Assembly (NCBI RefSeq): GCF_042679305.1
Contig: NZ_JBHTMP010000004.1
Span: forward strand, 124,001-188,000
Length of the DNA stretch: 64,000 nt
Direction: 5' to 3'
From: Micromonospora_H sonneratiae
GTDB taxonomy: Bacteria > Actinomycetota > Actinomycetes > Mycobacteriales > Micromonosporaceae
Part shown: piece after piece, positions 56,743-64,000 of the stretch
Position numbering within the stretch: the stretch's first letter is position 1
Layout: each line of letters begins with the position of its first letter
Made by a program: the position numbers and the translations under genes
Notes under the pieces: generated by a model
Told to the model about the DNA's origin: nothing
What the model saw: the letters and a program-made list of their open reading frames with translations, nothing else
Database searches by the model: none

Positions 56743-57662
56743 AAGCTGCCCCAGAAGTCGCCAGTCTGATAGAAACCGCTGCTGAAACCGATCTGCCGGC
56801 TCAGGTACGCGACCTCCTGCGGGAAGTCGTGCTCCAGCCGGTGAAGCTGCTGGCGACACCCGTCGACCAGTACCGTCACGCGCCGGGTCACCTCGTCCCG
56901 GTCGTCCATCAGCAGCAGGGCGTTCAGATCACCCCACCGGACCTCACGCTCGTACGTGGCCAGATCGTTGACCAGGCGCAGCACGCGCTGCACCGCGTGG
57001 CTGGCGGCGATCAGGCCGGCGAGCCCGTCGACCGGGAGCGTCGGGCAGGTCGAGATCCAGTGCGACACGTTGACGAACGTGGCGCCCACGCTGTCCGCGT
57101 TGTCGAGGTACGCCTCGAACGTCGGTAGCGCATCGTGGTCGTCACGGGCCCGGGCCGCCGCCCAGTGCCATTCCCGGGCCATGGCCGTCAGCATCCGCCG
57201 CAGCTCCGTACGCCACAGCTCCCGTGCGGTGGGGAAGAAAGGTGTTCCGGCCAGGTCGTCGCGTACCTCGGCCAGGAAGAGCGCGAGCTGGTCACCGGGG
57301 TCCGGCGTGCCGCCGTCGGCAACGGACAGGCAGGCCGCGACGATTCCGTCGACCGTCTCCGCAGCCTGGGCGAGATAGTCGATCTGCCAGTCGAGTGCGA
57401 AGACCCAGAGCCCGACCCGGTTGGCGATCCGGAGGTCCTGCGCGGTGTGTTCCGGTGCGAACACGGCGGTGGCCAGCGTGAGCGTGCTGAACAGCGCGGG
57501 GTCGAACGGTCTGGCAGGGAACAGCTCCGGGTACGCCTCGGCGCACCGACGCAGATCCCGCTGGCCCGCCGTGGCCAACGCCACCATGCGTCCCTGCTCC
57601 GTCGCGGCCGAAAGGGTCCGGTTGATGGTGGTGGTACGCGACGCATGGATGGTGTCGCTCAT
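56739..57662 (-). CDS. Class I terpene synthase
   Basis: The 307-residue protein is an all-helical class I terpenoid synthase. The first metal-binding site is the variant DWQID near residue 83 instead of DDxxD. The second is NDLATYERE, which fits NDxxSxxxE. It would ionise the bicyclic diphosphate made by its class II partner and finish a diterpene. ATG 57662 overlaps the TGA of the P450 gene. A long open frame extending to 58796 in this phase is only the antisense-free shadow of the P450 gene. Confidence 0.88.
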   Translation of the reverse strand: MSDTIHASRTTTINRTLSAATEQGRMVALATAGQRDLRRCAEAYPELFPARPFDPALFSTLTLATAVFAPEHTAQDLRIANRVGLWVFALDWQIDYLAQAAETVDGIVAACLSVADGGTPDPGDQLALFLAEVRDDLAGTPFFPTARELWRTELRRMLTAMAREWHWAAARARDDHDALPTFEAYLDNADSVGATFVNVSHWISTCPTLPVDGLAGLIAASHAVQRVLRLVNDLATYEREVRWGDLNALLLMDDRDEVTRRVTVLVDGCRQQLHRLEHDFPQEVAYLSRQIGFSSGFYQTGDFWGSL

Positions 57663-59062
57663 GCCGCCGCCGGGCGCTTGACCGGCAGGAGGGTCATCTC
57701 GACCCGGTCCCGGACCCGCAGCGACGCGGCGACCTTCGGCACCGGGATGCCCGGCGCCCGCAGGCGGAACCGGAACCGGCTCAGTAGGGTCGCCACGATG
57801 ATCTGTGCCTCCAGGGAGAACAGGTGTGCACCGATGCACTGGTGCGGGCCGCCGCCGAAGGGGTAGTAGGAGTAGCGGTGCGCCCGCTTCGGCTGGTCGG
57901 GCGCGAACCGCTCCGGGTCGAAGACCTCGGGGCGGTCCCAGAACGCGGCCATCCGCTGGGTGACGTACGGGCTGAGGATCACCGTCGCCCCCGGCTTGAG
58001 GGGGACCCCGCCCAGGACGTCCGCGGCCATCACCCTTCTCGGCAGTAGCCAGCCCGGGGGGAACATCCGGAGCAGTTCGTCCAGCACCATCCTGGTGTAG
58101 CGCAGCTCCGGCAGGTGCGAGCGGTCGACCGGCGCTGCCCCGACCACGGTCTCGATCTCGTCGTACAGCCGGTCGGCGATCTCCGGGTGCTGGTCCAGGA
58201 TCGGCCACAGCCAGGTCAGTACGGCGTAGGTGGTCTCGGTGGTCACCGCGAACATGGCGACGACGTCGTCGCGCATCCGCTGTTCGTCGAGCTCGTGGCC
58301 GTCCTCGGTGCGGGCCCGGCCAAGGGTGGCGACCACGTCGTCGCTGTCGCTGGGCCGGCGGCGGGCCTCCCGGACCACCGGGAGCAGCAACTCGTCGATG
58401 GTGTGTAGCGCATCGCGGAAGGCGCGGTCGCCCGGCATCGGTACGAAGTCCGGCATGAAGGGTACGAGGAACCGGGACTTGGCGGAGGTCACCAGGGTGT
58501 CCTGGGCGGACACGAGTCGTAGCGCGTCCGGCACGGAGATCTTGTCGGCGAAGAAGACCCGGGTGACGGCGTGGCAGACGATGCGGGACAACTCGGCGGC
58601 GATGTCGATCGGTTGACCGGTTCGCGCGGCTTCGTCGAGTTCGTCGACGGCGTCGCTGACGGCCGAGGCCATCTCCTCGATCAGCGGGTCGATGCGCTTC
58701 GGGGTGAACAGTGGCTGCATGATGCGACGGCTGGTCACCCAGCCGGGGCCTTCGGAGAGGATGCCGTCCCCGGCGGCCCGGCGGACCGACCGCCACAGCA
58801 TGCTGTTTCCGTCCCGGGTGTAGTTGCCGACGTTGTCGCGCATGATGTGCTGCACGTGCGCGGGGTGGGTGACCAGGTACGGACGGAACAGACCCAGGTC
58901 CAGCCGGAGCAGGGCGCCGCCGGCCTGGTTGCCGAGATCGATCAGGGTCTGGTGCGGGTCGCGTGCCAGGCGGGGGAGCAACCGATGCGGCGGCGGGGAC
59001 TTCGCTTCGCCGAGTTCCGAAGTGCCTGCGGGCTTCGCCTCAGCGTCGGGCACCGTGACCAT
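57659..59062 (-). CDS. Cytochrome P450
   Basis: The 467-residue enzyme has the I-helix AVTTETT, ExxR in DELLRMFP, a PERF region (FDPERFAPDQ) and the haem-binding FGGGPHQCIGAHLF. It is a bacterial class P450 that likely oxidises the terpene made by the two downstream genes. ATG 59062 follows GAGGAG; the frame is open to 59167 without support. It overlaps the class I synthase by 4 bases, so the three genes form one coupled operon. Confidence 0.95.
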   Translation of the reverse strand: MVTVPDAEAKPAGTSELGEAKSPPPHRLLPRLARDPHQTLIDLGNQAGGALLRLDLGLFRPYLVTHPAHVQHIMRDNVGNYTRDGNSMLWRSVRRAAGDGILSEGPGWVTSRRIMQPLFTPKRIDPLIEEMASAVSDAVDELDEAARTGQPIDIAAELSRIVCHAVTRVFFADKISVPDALRLVSAQDTLVTSAKSRFLVPFMPDFVPMPGDRAFRDALHTIDELLLPVVREARRRPSDSDDVVATLGRARTEDGHELDEQRMRDDVVAMFAVTTETTYAVLTWLWPILDQHPEIADRLYDEIETVVGAAPVDRSHLPELRYTRMVLDELLRMFPPGWLLPRRVMAADVLGGVPLKPGATVILSPYVTQRMAAFWDRPEVFDPERFAPDQPKRAHRYSYYPFGGGPHQCIGAHLFSLEAQIIVATLLSRFRFRLRAPGIPVPKVAASLRVRDRVEMTLLPVKRPAAA

Positions 59063-59688
59063 GTCTCCTCTTCGCTCAGTCCTCTGTGTCAAGGCGTGAG
59101 CCGTTCGCCACGGCTCGACCAGCCCGTAGCAGATCAGACGCTCGGGGTAGCGATCCTGGGCGAGCATGCCACCATCCGACGGGTAGCGCTAGATCAAGGA
59201 GCGTGGAATCTCATCCGAACGGCCTGGATCATCGGACGAGTGGCCGGCCGGTGGACCAGCGATTTCGGACGTGTTACGACCCGTCGGTGTACAGGCGGTG
59301 AGGAGATCGTGTCGTGCCGGGGCTGCCGCCGCCGTACCGTCGACCGCGCTTTGATCAGGTAGCGGATCACGTACGACGGGCGAGCGTGCGGCTCCGCCGA
59401 TACGATGTCGAACTGATGCTCCATCCACGGAGAGTTACGATCCTATGTGGCATGAGTTGTCGGTGGTCCCGTCGACGGGAGGCCCGGGATCCTTCCGTAC
59501 CCGTCCTGTGGAGGTCGCCCGCTGCCGCGTCGGGGCGACCGGCTGTGGTGGAGCCGGGTGAAGTGCCGACCGTGCGATCGCTGGCCGCTTCGCCGACGCC
59601 GGGTCGCGGAGCCGAACCGGTGCGAATCCGGTACGGGAATCGGAGTCGAGCCGGTGGTGAAGCCGCGATCGAGATCGGAGAAGACCGG
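59063..59688. other. 626-base intergenic region without a supported gene
   Basis: This divergent spacer lies between the terpenoid operon and the first response regulator. The regulator's frame stays open leftward to 59314, and small frames exist on both strands, but none has a good ribosome site or recognisable protein. It probably holds the promoters of both units. Around 59430-59460 the sequence is locally less GC-rich. Confidence 0.5.
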
Positions 59689-60294
59689 GTGATCCGTGTC
59701 GTACTCGTCGAGGAGATGGGACTGCTACGCGGAGCGCTCCGCGCGGTGCTGTCGAATGAGGCCGACCTGGAGGTCGTCGCGGACCTGCCGGGGCGGACCG
59801 GGCTGGTCGGCGTCCTGCGGGACCTGCGGCCCGACGTCCTGGTGATCGACGTTGACCTGTCCGGAACCGACGCGATGTCGGTGATCCGGCGGTTCGGGGC
59901 GAAGGTTCCCGGCTGTGCGGTGCTGGCGCTGAGCACCCGACGAAGACCGGAGGTGCTGCGGGAGGCGCTGCGGGTGGGCGTACGGGGGTTCGTCGGCAAG
60001 GACCTGCCACCCGCGGAACTGGCCCGGCTGGTACGGACCGTGGCGACCGGAGAGCTGGTGGTCGACCCGGTTGCGGCGGTTGCCGCGCTGACCCCGTCGG
60101 AGGGCCCGTTGACCGGGCGCGAGCGGGAGGTGCTGCGAGCCGTGGCCGAGGGGCTGCCGTTGAAGGAGATCGCCGGTCGGCTCCATCTGGCCCACGGCAC
60201 GGTGCGCAACCATCTGTCGACGATCCTCCGCAAGACGGGTACCCGTAACCGGCTGGAGGCCGTCCGGCATGCCCAGCGCGCCGGATGGTTCTAG
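59689..60294 (+). CDS. LuxR/NarL-type response regulator
   Basis: The 201-residue protein has a receiver domain (phospho-acceptor Asp in DVLVIDVDL, Lys in FVGKDLPP) and a C-terminal LuxR helix-turn-helix (LTGREREVLRAVAEGLPLKE, then HGTVRNHLSTILRK). The acidic pocket has Glu-Glu (LVEEMGLLRG) instead of the usual Asp pair. I chose GTG 59689 because it aligns with the start of the paralogue downstream and has GGAG about 10 bases upstream. No sensor kinase gene is adjacent, so it is an orphan regulator in this window. Confidence 0.88.
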   Translation: MIRVVLVEEMGLLRGALRAVLSNEADLEVVADLPGRTGLVGVLRDLRPDVLVIDVDLSGTDAMSVIRRFGAKVPGCAVLALSTRRRPEVLREALRVGVRGFVGKDLPPAELARLVRTVATGELVVDPVAAVAALTPSEGPLTGREREVLRAVAEGLPLKEIAGRLHLAHGTVRNHLSTILRKTGTRNRLEAVRHAQRAGWF

Positions 60295-60373
60295 CGTTTC
60301 GGCGGGCATCACGGGATCGCTGCTGGGCCGGGTCGCGCTTGCCGGGCGGCCGGCAGCACCCCATGTTTAAATG

Positions 60374-60402
60374 TTGACGCATGGTGATGTTCCCGTTACG
60401 AA
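60374..60402 (+). promoter_or_regulatory. Candidate promoter of the second response regulator
   Basis: TTGACG and TACGAA stand 17 bases apart, 15 bases ahead of the GTG at 60418, with a GGGGGGA ribosome site between. The stretch is much less GC-rich than its surroundings. It suggests the second regulator has its own promoter. Confidence 0.4.
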
Positions 60403-60417
60403 GTCGCTGGGGGGACC

Positions 60418-61020
60418 GTGATCCGGACTCTGCTTGCGCTCGACGGTGCGCTGGTACGGGGAGCGCTGGCGTTCGTGCTGGGCACGCAGGACGACATCGA
60501 CGTGGTGGCGGAACTTGACCGGTCCGAACAGATCGGCCCGGCGATGTGGTCCCAACGGCCGGACGTCGCCATTGTGGACCTGGATCTCTACGGCGCCGGC
60601 CGCCCACCCGAACGGCAGGCGCCGCCCGGTCACCGGTGCCCGGTCCTGGTGCTGGCCGACCCGCGCCGGTCGCATGCGCTTCGTGAGGCTCTACGCGCGC
60701 CCGGCCGTACCGTCGGCTTCCTCGGTCACCACGTCGCTCCGCAGCGGGTGGTCGACGCCGTACGCCGGCTCTTCCGGGGCGAACTGGTCGTCGATGCCGA
60801 ACTGGTCGCCGCCGCCCTGACCAGGAGGAACCCGTTGACCGGCCGGGAGGTGGAGGTCCTCACCGTAGCGGCGGAAGGCTGCCCGGTGGTGGAGATCGCC
60901 GCCAAGCTCGCCCTATCTCCCGGGACGGTACGCAACCACCTGTCCCGGATCGCCGGCAAGGCGGGTGCGCGTACCCGGATCGAGGCGGTGCGGATCGCTC
61001 GCGACGCGGGTTGGATCTGA
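60418..61020 (+). CDS. LuxR/NarL-type regulator with degenerate receiver domain
   Basis: The 200-residue protein is a paralogue of the gene 123 bases upstream. The helix-turn-helix is intact (LTGREVEVLTVAAEG, then SPGTVRNHLSRIAGK). In the receiver domain the acidic pocket is lost (LLALDGALVRG) and the conserved Lys is replaced (VGFLGHHVAP), while an Asp remains in VAIVDLDL. Normal phosphorylation switching is therefore doubtful; it may be an atypical, ligand- or partner-controlled regulator. Its last 108 bases overlap the 3' end of the opposite ABC exporter gene. Confidence 0.85.
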   Translation: MIRTLLALDGALVRGALAFVLGTQDDIDVVAELDRSEQIGPAMWSQRPDVAIVDLDLYGAGRPPERQAPPGHRCPVLVLADPRRSHALREALRAPGRTVGFLGHHVAPQRVVDAVRRLFRGELVVDAELVAAALTRRNPLTGREVEVLTVAAEGCPVVEIAAKLALSPGTVRNHLSRIAGKAGARTRIEAVRIARDAGWI

Positions 61021-62811
61021 CCGGACGACCGGTCCGGTCTGCCAGTGTCCGACCAGGTCACGATAGGTCGCCGAGCGGTCCAGCAGATCCTCGTGGGTAC
61101 CCAGTGCCGGTCGGCCACCGTCGATGACCAGCACCCGCTGGGCCCGCAACGCCGAACTGATCCGGTGAGCGACGACGACGAGGGTGCCGGACCGGGCGGC
61201 GAAGGCCGATTCCACCGTCGCTTCGGCCGCCGGATCCAGGTGACACGTCGCCTCGTCCAGGATCGCCAGTGGCGCGGGGGACAGGTACGCCCGTACCACC
61301 GAGATGAGTTGGCGTTGGCCAGCGGAGAGATTGGATGGATCCACCGGTGCCGTCGGCCCGCCCAGACGGTCCACCAGGGGGCGTAGCCCCAGCACGTCGA
61401 TGGCGAATCCGATGGCGGCCTCGTCGACGGACGGGCACAGGTAGCGCAGGTTGTCGACGAGCCGACCGGAGAAGACGTACGCCTCCTGGGGGATCAGCAC
61501 CCGCCGCCGGGGCAGGGTGGGATCTCCGGTCACCGGTGCCCCGGCGAGGCGTACCGTTCCGTGCTGCGGGTGCAGCAGCCCGGCCAGCACGGCGGCCAGC
61601 GTCGACTTGCCGGCTCCGCTGGGGCCGACCACGGCCAGATGGTCTCCGTGCGACAGCGTCAGGTCCAGGTCGTCGAGGACCGGGCGGGCGTGGGGACCGT
61701 AGCGGAAGGTGACCGACCGCAGCTCGACCGCCCAGGCGGGGCGGGAGGTGACCGCAGTCCGGGTGGTGACGGTCGCCGGAGCGCTGCGGCCGGTGGGCCT
61801 GTCGTGGGTGGGCTCGTCGTGGGTGGGCCTGTCGTGGGTGGGCCCGTCGTCGGTGGGCGGCGTCGAGGCGCGCAGGACCCGGTCTAGGGTCACCACGAAC
61901 CGTAGTCCGCCGCCGGCGATTCCGCGTACCAGGGTGTGCAGTGCCGGCTGCAGGCCGGTGCAGACGTACAACAGCGCACCGAGGACTGCGCCGGCGGTGA
62001 GTCCCTGCCGCACCAGCCAGGGGGCCGCCAGGAGCAGGAGCCCCAACGGCAGCCAGCCGCCCAGCGACAGGGTCAGGCTACGCAGGGCGGCCATCCGGGC
62101 CAACGCCCGCTCGGCGTCGGCCTGTCCGTCGATGTGCCCACCGACCCCGCTGGCGACCCGTTCCTGCCCACCGCAGGCCACCACGTCCCGGTGCCCGGTC
62201 AGCGCGTTGCTGGCCGACTCGCCCAACCGCTCGTCGGCCCGTACGTAGGCCCGATGGTGGGCCACCATGGCCGGCAGGGTGGCGGCGAACAGGGCCAACG
62301 CGGCGACCAGCGGCGCTACGACCAACACGGTCACGACCGGGGCCAGGGCGAGCAGGCCCAACAGCGCCGAACCGGCGGCGAAGAGGAACCCGCGTACCAC
62401 CATGACCAGGCCGGCGAAGGTGTCACGAACGATCTCCACCTGATGCGTGAGCCGGGCCACGGCAGCGGTGTCGGGGCGGGCCCCGGAACTCGTGGAGCGG
62501 TCCAGCGCCCCGCCGACCACCCGGCGGACCAGTTCGTCGCGGAACGGCTCCACGACGTCACCGAGGCAGGCGTACGCCCGGCCCGCACCCACCGCCCCGA
62601 ACCCGACCGCGACGGCCAGCAGACCGAGCCAGGCCAGCCCGGTGGCAGGTCGACCGGCGAGGAATCCGTCGTCCAGCGCCCGGGCGGTCGCGTAGCCGAT
62701 GAGCAGCGCGGGTAGCGCCTCCACCACCGACCACACCGCCAGCCGGCCGAGGGAACCACCCGCGTCACGCAACGCCCCGATGGTCACCCGCCGGACACTG
62801 GTCGAATTCAT
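60913..62811 (-). CDS. ABC exporter subunit (fused membrane and ATPase domains)
   Basis: The 632-residue half-transporter has six membrane helices (residues 20-310), then a linker and an ATPase domain. This has Walker A GPSGAGKSTLA, signature LSAGQRQL, Walker B LAILDEATCHLD with the catalytic Glu, and H-loop VVAHRIS. The linker (about 320-340) holds the 15-base tandem repeats. It starts inside the stop codon of the other subunit (ATGA) and forms a heterodimer with it. The last ~36 residues are encoded opposite the regulator gene. The substrate is unknown. Confidence 0.93.
   Translation of the reverse strand: MNSTSVRRVTIGALRDAGGSLGRLAVWSVVEALPALLIGYATARALDDGFLAGRPATGLAWLGLLAVAVGFGAVGAGRAYACLGDVVEPFRDELVRRVVGGALDRSTSSGARPDTAAVARLTHQVEIVRDTFAGLVMVVRGFLFAAGSALLGLLALAPVVTVLVVAPLVAALALFAATLPAMVAHHRAYVRADERLGESASNALTGHRDVVACGGQERVASGVGGHIDGQADAERALARMAALRSLTLSLGGWLPLGLLLLAAPWLVRQGLTAGAVLGALLYVCTGLQPALHTLVRGIAGGGLRFVVTLDRVLRASTPPTDDGPTHDRPTHDEPTHDRPTGRSAPATVTTRTAVTSRPAWAVELRSVTFRYGPHARPVLDDLDLTLSHGDHLAVVGPSGAGKSTLAAVLAGLLHPQHGTVRLAGAPVTGDPTLPRRRVLIPQEAYVFSGRLVDNLRYLCPSVDEAAIGFAIDVLGLRPLVDRLGGPTAPVDPSNLSAGQRQLISVVRAYLSPAPLAILDEATCHLDPAAEATVESAFAARSGTLVVVAHRISSALRAQRVLVIDGGRPALGTHEDLLDRSATYRDLVGHWQTGPVVRSDPTRVASDPHRLDPGTRTRLAGDPGQVVAYRPGR
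61793..61852 (-). repeat. Four tandem 15-base repeats in the ABC exporter linker
   Basis: Units like GTGGGCCTGTCGTGG occur four times with one or two base changes, keeping the reading frame. They encode a (THDxP) series in the linker between the membrane and ATPase domains. Copy number may vary between strains. Confidence 0.85.
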
Positions 62812-64000
62812 GGCTGCCCCTGCCCGGTCGGCGGACCTGGCCGATCCGGCGTTGCCGGAACCCGGGCGGTCTCCGCGGGCGGCAGGAAGATGGCCCGGTA
62901 GGCCGGATCCGCCCACAGGTCGCGATGGTGTCCGGATGCCCGAAGCCGCCCGGAGTCCAGCCAGGCCACCAGGTCGGCCGCTGCTGCGGTCGCCGCGCGG
63001 TGCGTCACGATCAACCGGGTACGACCGTCGAGGTGCGCGGTCACCGCCTGCGCCATCCGGTGCTCGGTGACGGTGTCCACGCTGGAGGTCGCGTCGTCGA
63101 GGATCAGCAGGCGTCGGGCGGACAACGCCCGGGCCAGGCCCAGCCGTTGGGCCTGACCGCCGGACATCGGCACGTCGGCCGTCCGGGTCCGGTAGCCGTG
63201 TGGCAGGCGTTCGACGAAGTCGTCGATGGCGGCGGCGCCGGTGGCGCGACGCAGGTCGGCGGGGGACCACCCGGTGCCCGGGGACCGGGTGCCGTCGCCG
63301 AGGCGAAGCACGTCGGCGATGGTGTCACCAACCAGGACCGGCCGTTCGAATCCGTAGCCGATCGCGTCACGCAGTGCCGCCCGGCTCAGCCGGGGCAGCG
63401 CGACACCGTCGAGCAGCACCGTACCGGCATCCGGATCGCGCAACCGCCCAGCCACGGCCGCCAGGGTCGACTTGCCGGCCCCGGACCGGCCCACCACGGC
63501 CAGGGTCGTGCCACCGGGAACACACAGGTCGACCCGGTCCAGGACGGGACGGTCGCCGTCGCCGAGTACGGTCACGCCGTGCAGCGTCAGGGTGCCGTCG
63601 CCACCGGACAGGGTCTCCCGGCCGTGGGGTTGGGCCGGTTCGCCGAGTAGCTGCTGCACCCGTCGTGCTCCGGCACGGGTACGTACCAGCCGGTTGAGCG
63701 TCGCGACGACGGCACCGAGGCCGGCGCCGAGCGCGGCGTACTGGACGGCTGCGAAGAGCTGACCGGGGGTGAGCCAGCCGGCCGACACCGACCATCCGCC
63801 GACCGCGACGATCGACAGTTGGGACAGTGGTGCCACCGAGGCGTTCCGGGTGGTCGCCCGGGCCAGGGTCGACCAGGTCCGCTGGCCGTGTCGACGTAGC
63901 TGCGGCAGAGGGTCCAGCACCCGCTCGACCTCCTGGCGTACGGTGCCGGCGGCGGCGATGGTCCGGGTGCCGCCCAGTGCCTCCAGCAGCCGACCGGCGA
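62808..64000 (-). CDS. ABC exporter subunit (5' end outside window)
   Basis: The visible ~397 residues hold the last membrane helices and an ATPase domain. This has Walker A GRSGAGKSTLAAV, signature MSGGQAQRLGLARAL, Walker B LLILDDATSSVD and H-loop IVTHRAA. The residue after the Walker B Asp is Asp instead of Glu, so this ATP site is probably weak, as in asymmetric heterodimeric exporters. The coding frame continues unbroken to the right edge; the internal GTG at 63920 is not the start. It is translationally coupled to the second subunit. Confidence 0.92.
   Translation of the reverse strand, partial: AGRLLEALGGTRTIAAAGTVRQEVERVLDPLPQLRRHGQRTWSTLARATTRNASVAPLSQLSIVAVGGWSVSAGWLTPGQLFAAVQYAALGAGLGAVVATLNRLVRTRAGARRVQQLLGEPAQPHGRETLSGGDGTLTLHGVTVLGDGDRPVLDRVDLCVPGGTTLAVVGRSGAGKSTLAAVAGRLRDPDAGTVLLDGVALPRLSRAALRDAIGYGFERPVLVGDTIADVLRLGDGTRSPGTGWSPADLRRATGAAAIDDFVERLPHGYRTRTADVPMSGGQAQRLGLARALSARRLLILDDATSSVDTVTEHRMAQAVTAHLDGRTRLIVTHRAATAAAADLVAWLDSGRLRASGHHRDLWADPAYRAIFLPPAETARVPATPDRPGPPTGQGQP

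Noticed and set aside
57663..58796. N-terminal extension of the class I synthase frame to 58796
   Set aside because: It overlaps the whole P450 catalytic domain and reads as Arg/Gly/Pro-rich nonsense; ATG 57662 fits the family length.
59194..59424. 76-residue minus-strand frame upstream of the first response regulator
   Set aside because: No ribosome site, no recognisable domain, and it lies in a likely promoter region.
61793..61852. CRISPR array
   Set aside because: Units are 15 bases, directly adjacent, coding and in frame; there are no spacers.

Overview
The window is very GC-rich actinomycete DNA, most like a filamentous member of the Micromonosporaceae (inferred). The evidence is dense GTG/ATG starts, stop-start overlaps, a conservon, an actinobacterial-type type VII secretion (ESX) locus, and a diterpene cyclase pair like those of Actinobacteria. 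No rRNA, intact tRNA, CRISPR array or insertion sequence was seen.

Layout. (1) 1-2240 (-): the 5' part of a large LuxR/LAL-type ATPase regulator, cut by the left edge. (2) 2515-3977 (+): an ECF sigma factor overlapping its zinc-finger anti-sigma factor. (3) 4061-20954 (-): a type VII secretion operon read right to left: mycP, eccC, eccD, eccB, two WXG100 proteins, an EspC-like small helical protein, two long WXG/PPE-like Pro-Gly-rich proteins, a YbaB/EbfC protein, and a beta-helix/double-AAA+ (EccA-like) fusion. No eccE was recognised. (4) 21006-21403: a frameshifted SUKH (SMI1/KNR4) immunity-type gene that stops abruptly at a tRNA T-arm/acceptor-like remnant. This looks like a recombination junction. 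(5) 21405-49901 (-): an exceptional effector block. It holds a membrane-anchored protein, a small ESX-type partner, and one uninterrupted 25.7-kb gene for an 8,552-residue protein. That protein has a CpnT-like N-terminus and, by eye, no cysteine. It also has a macro domain, a large beta-rich region, a recurring helical repeat and about eleven tandem alpha/beta modules. The same module type seems to occur in the cytoplasmic part of the membrane-anchored neighbour. (6) 49992-51041 (+): an Ntn-hydrolase-like lipoprotein. (7) 51075-54939 (-): a complete conservon cvnABCD. (8) 55099-59062 (-): a three-gene terpenoid cluster (P450, class I synthase, class II diterpene cyclase), translationally coupled. 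(9) 59689-61020 (+): two paralogous LuxR-type response regulators without a kinase. (10) 60913-64000 (-): a heterodimeric ABC exporter, cut by the right edge.

How the parts fit. Regions 3-5 read as one biological unit. EccB/C/D and MycP would build the secretion machine. EccC would drive export of the small helical proteins, which all carry a YxxxE signal. The giant protein, encoded directly downstream of its own small partner, is the best candidate for the main cargo. The damaged SUKH gene beside its 3' end hints at an ancestral toxin-immunity arrangement, but no recognisable C-terminal toxin domain remains. The role of the giant protein is unknown. The module array, the helical repeats and the shared module in the membrane protein are the most novel signals in the window.
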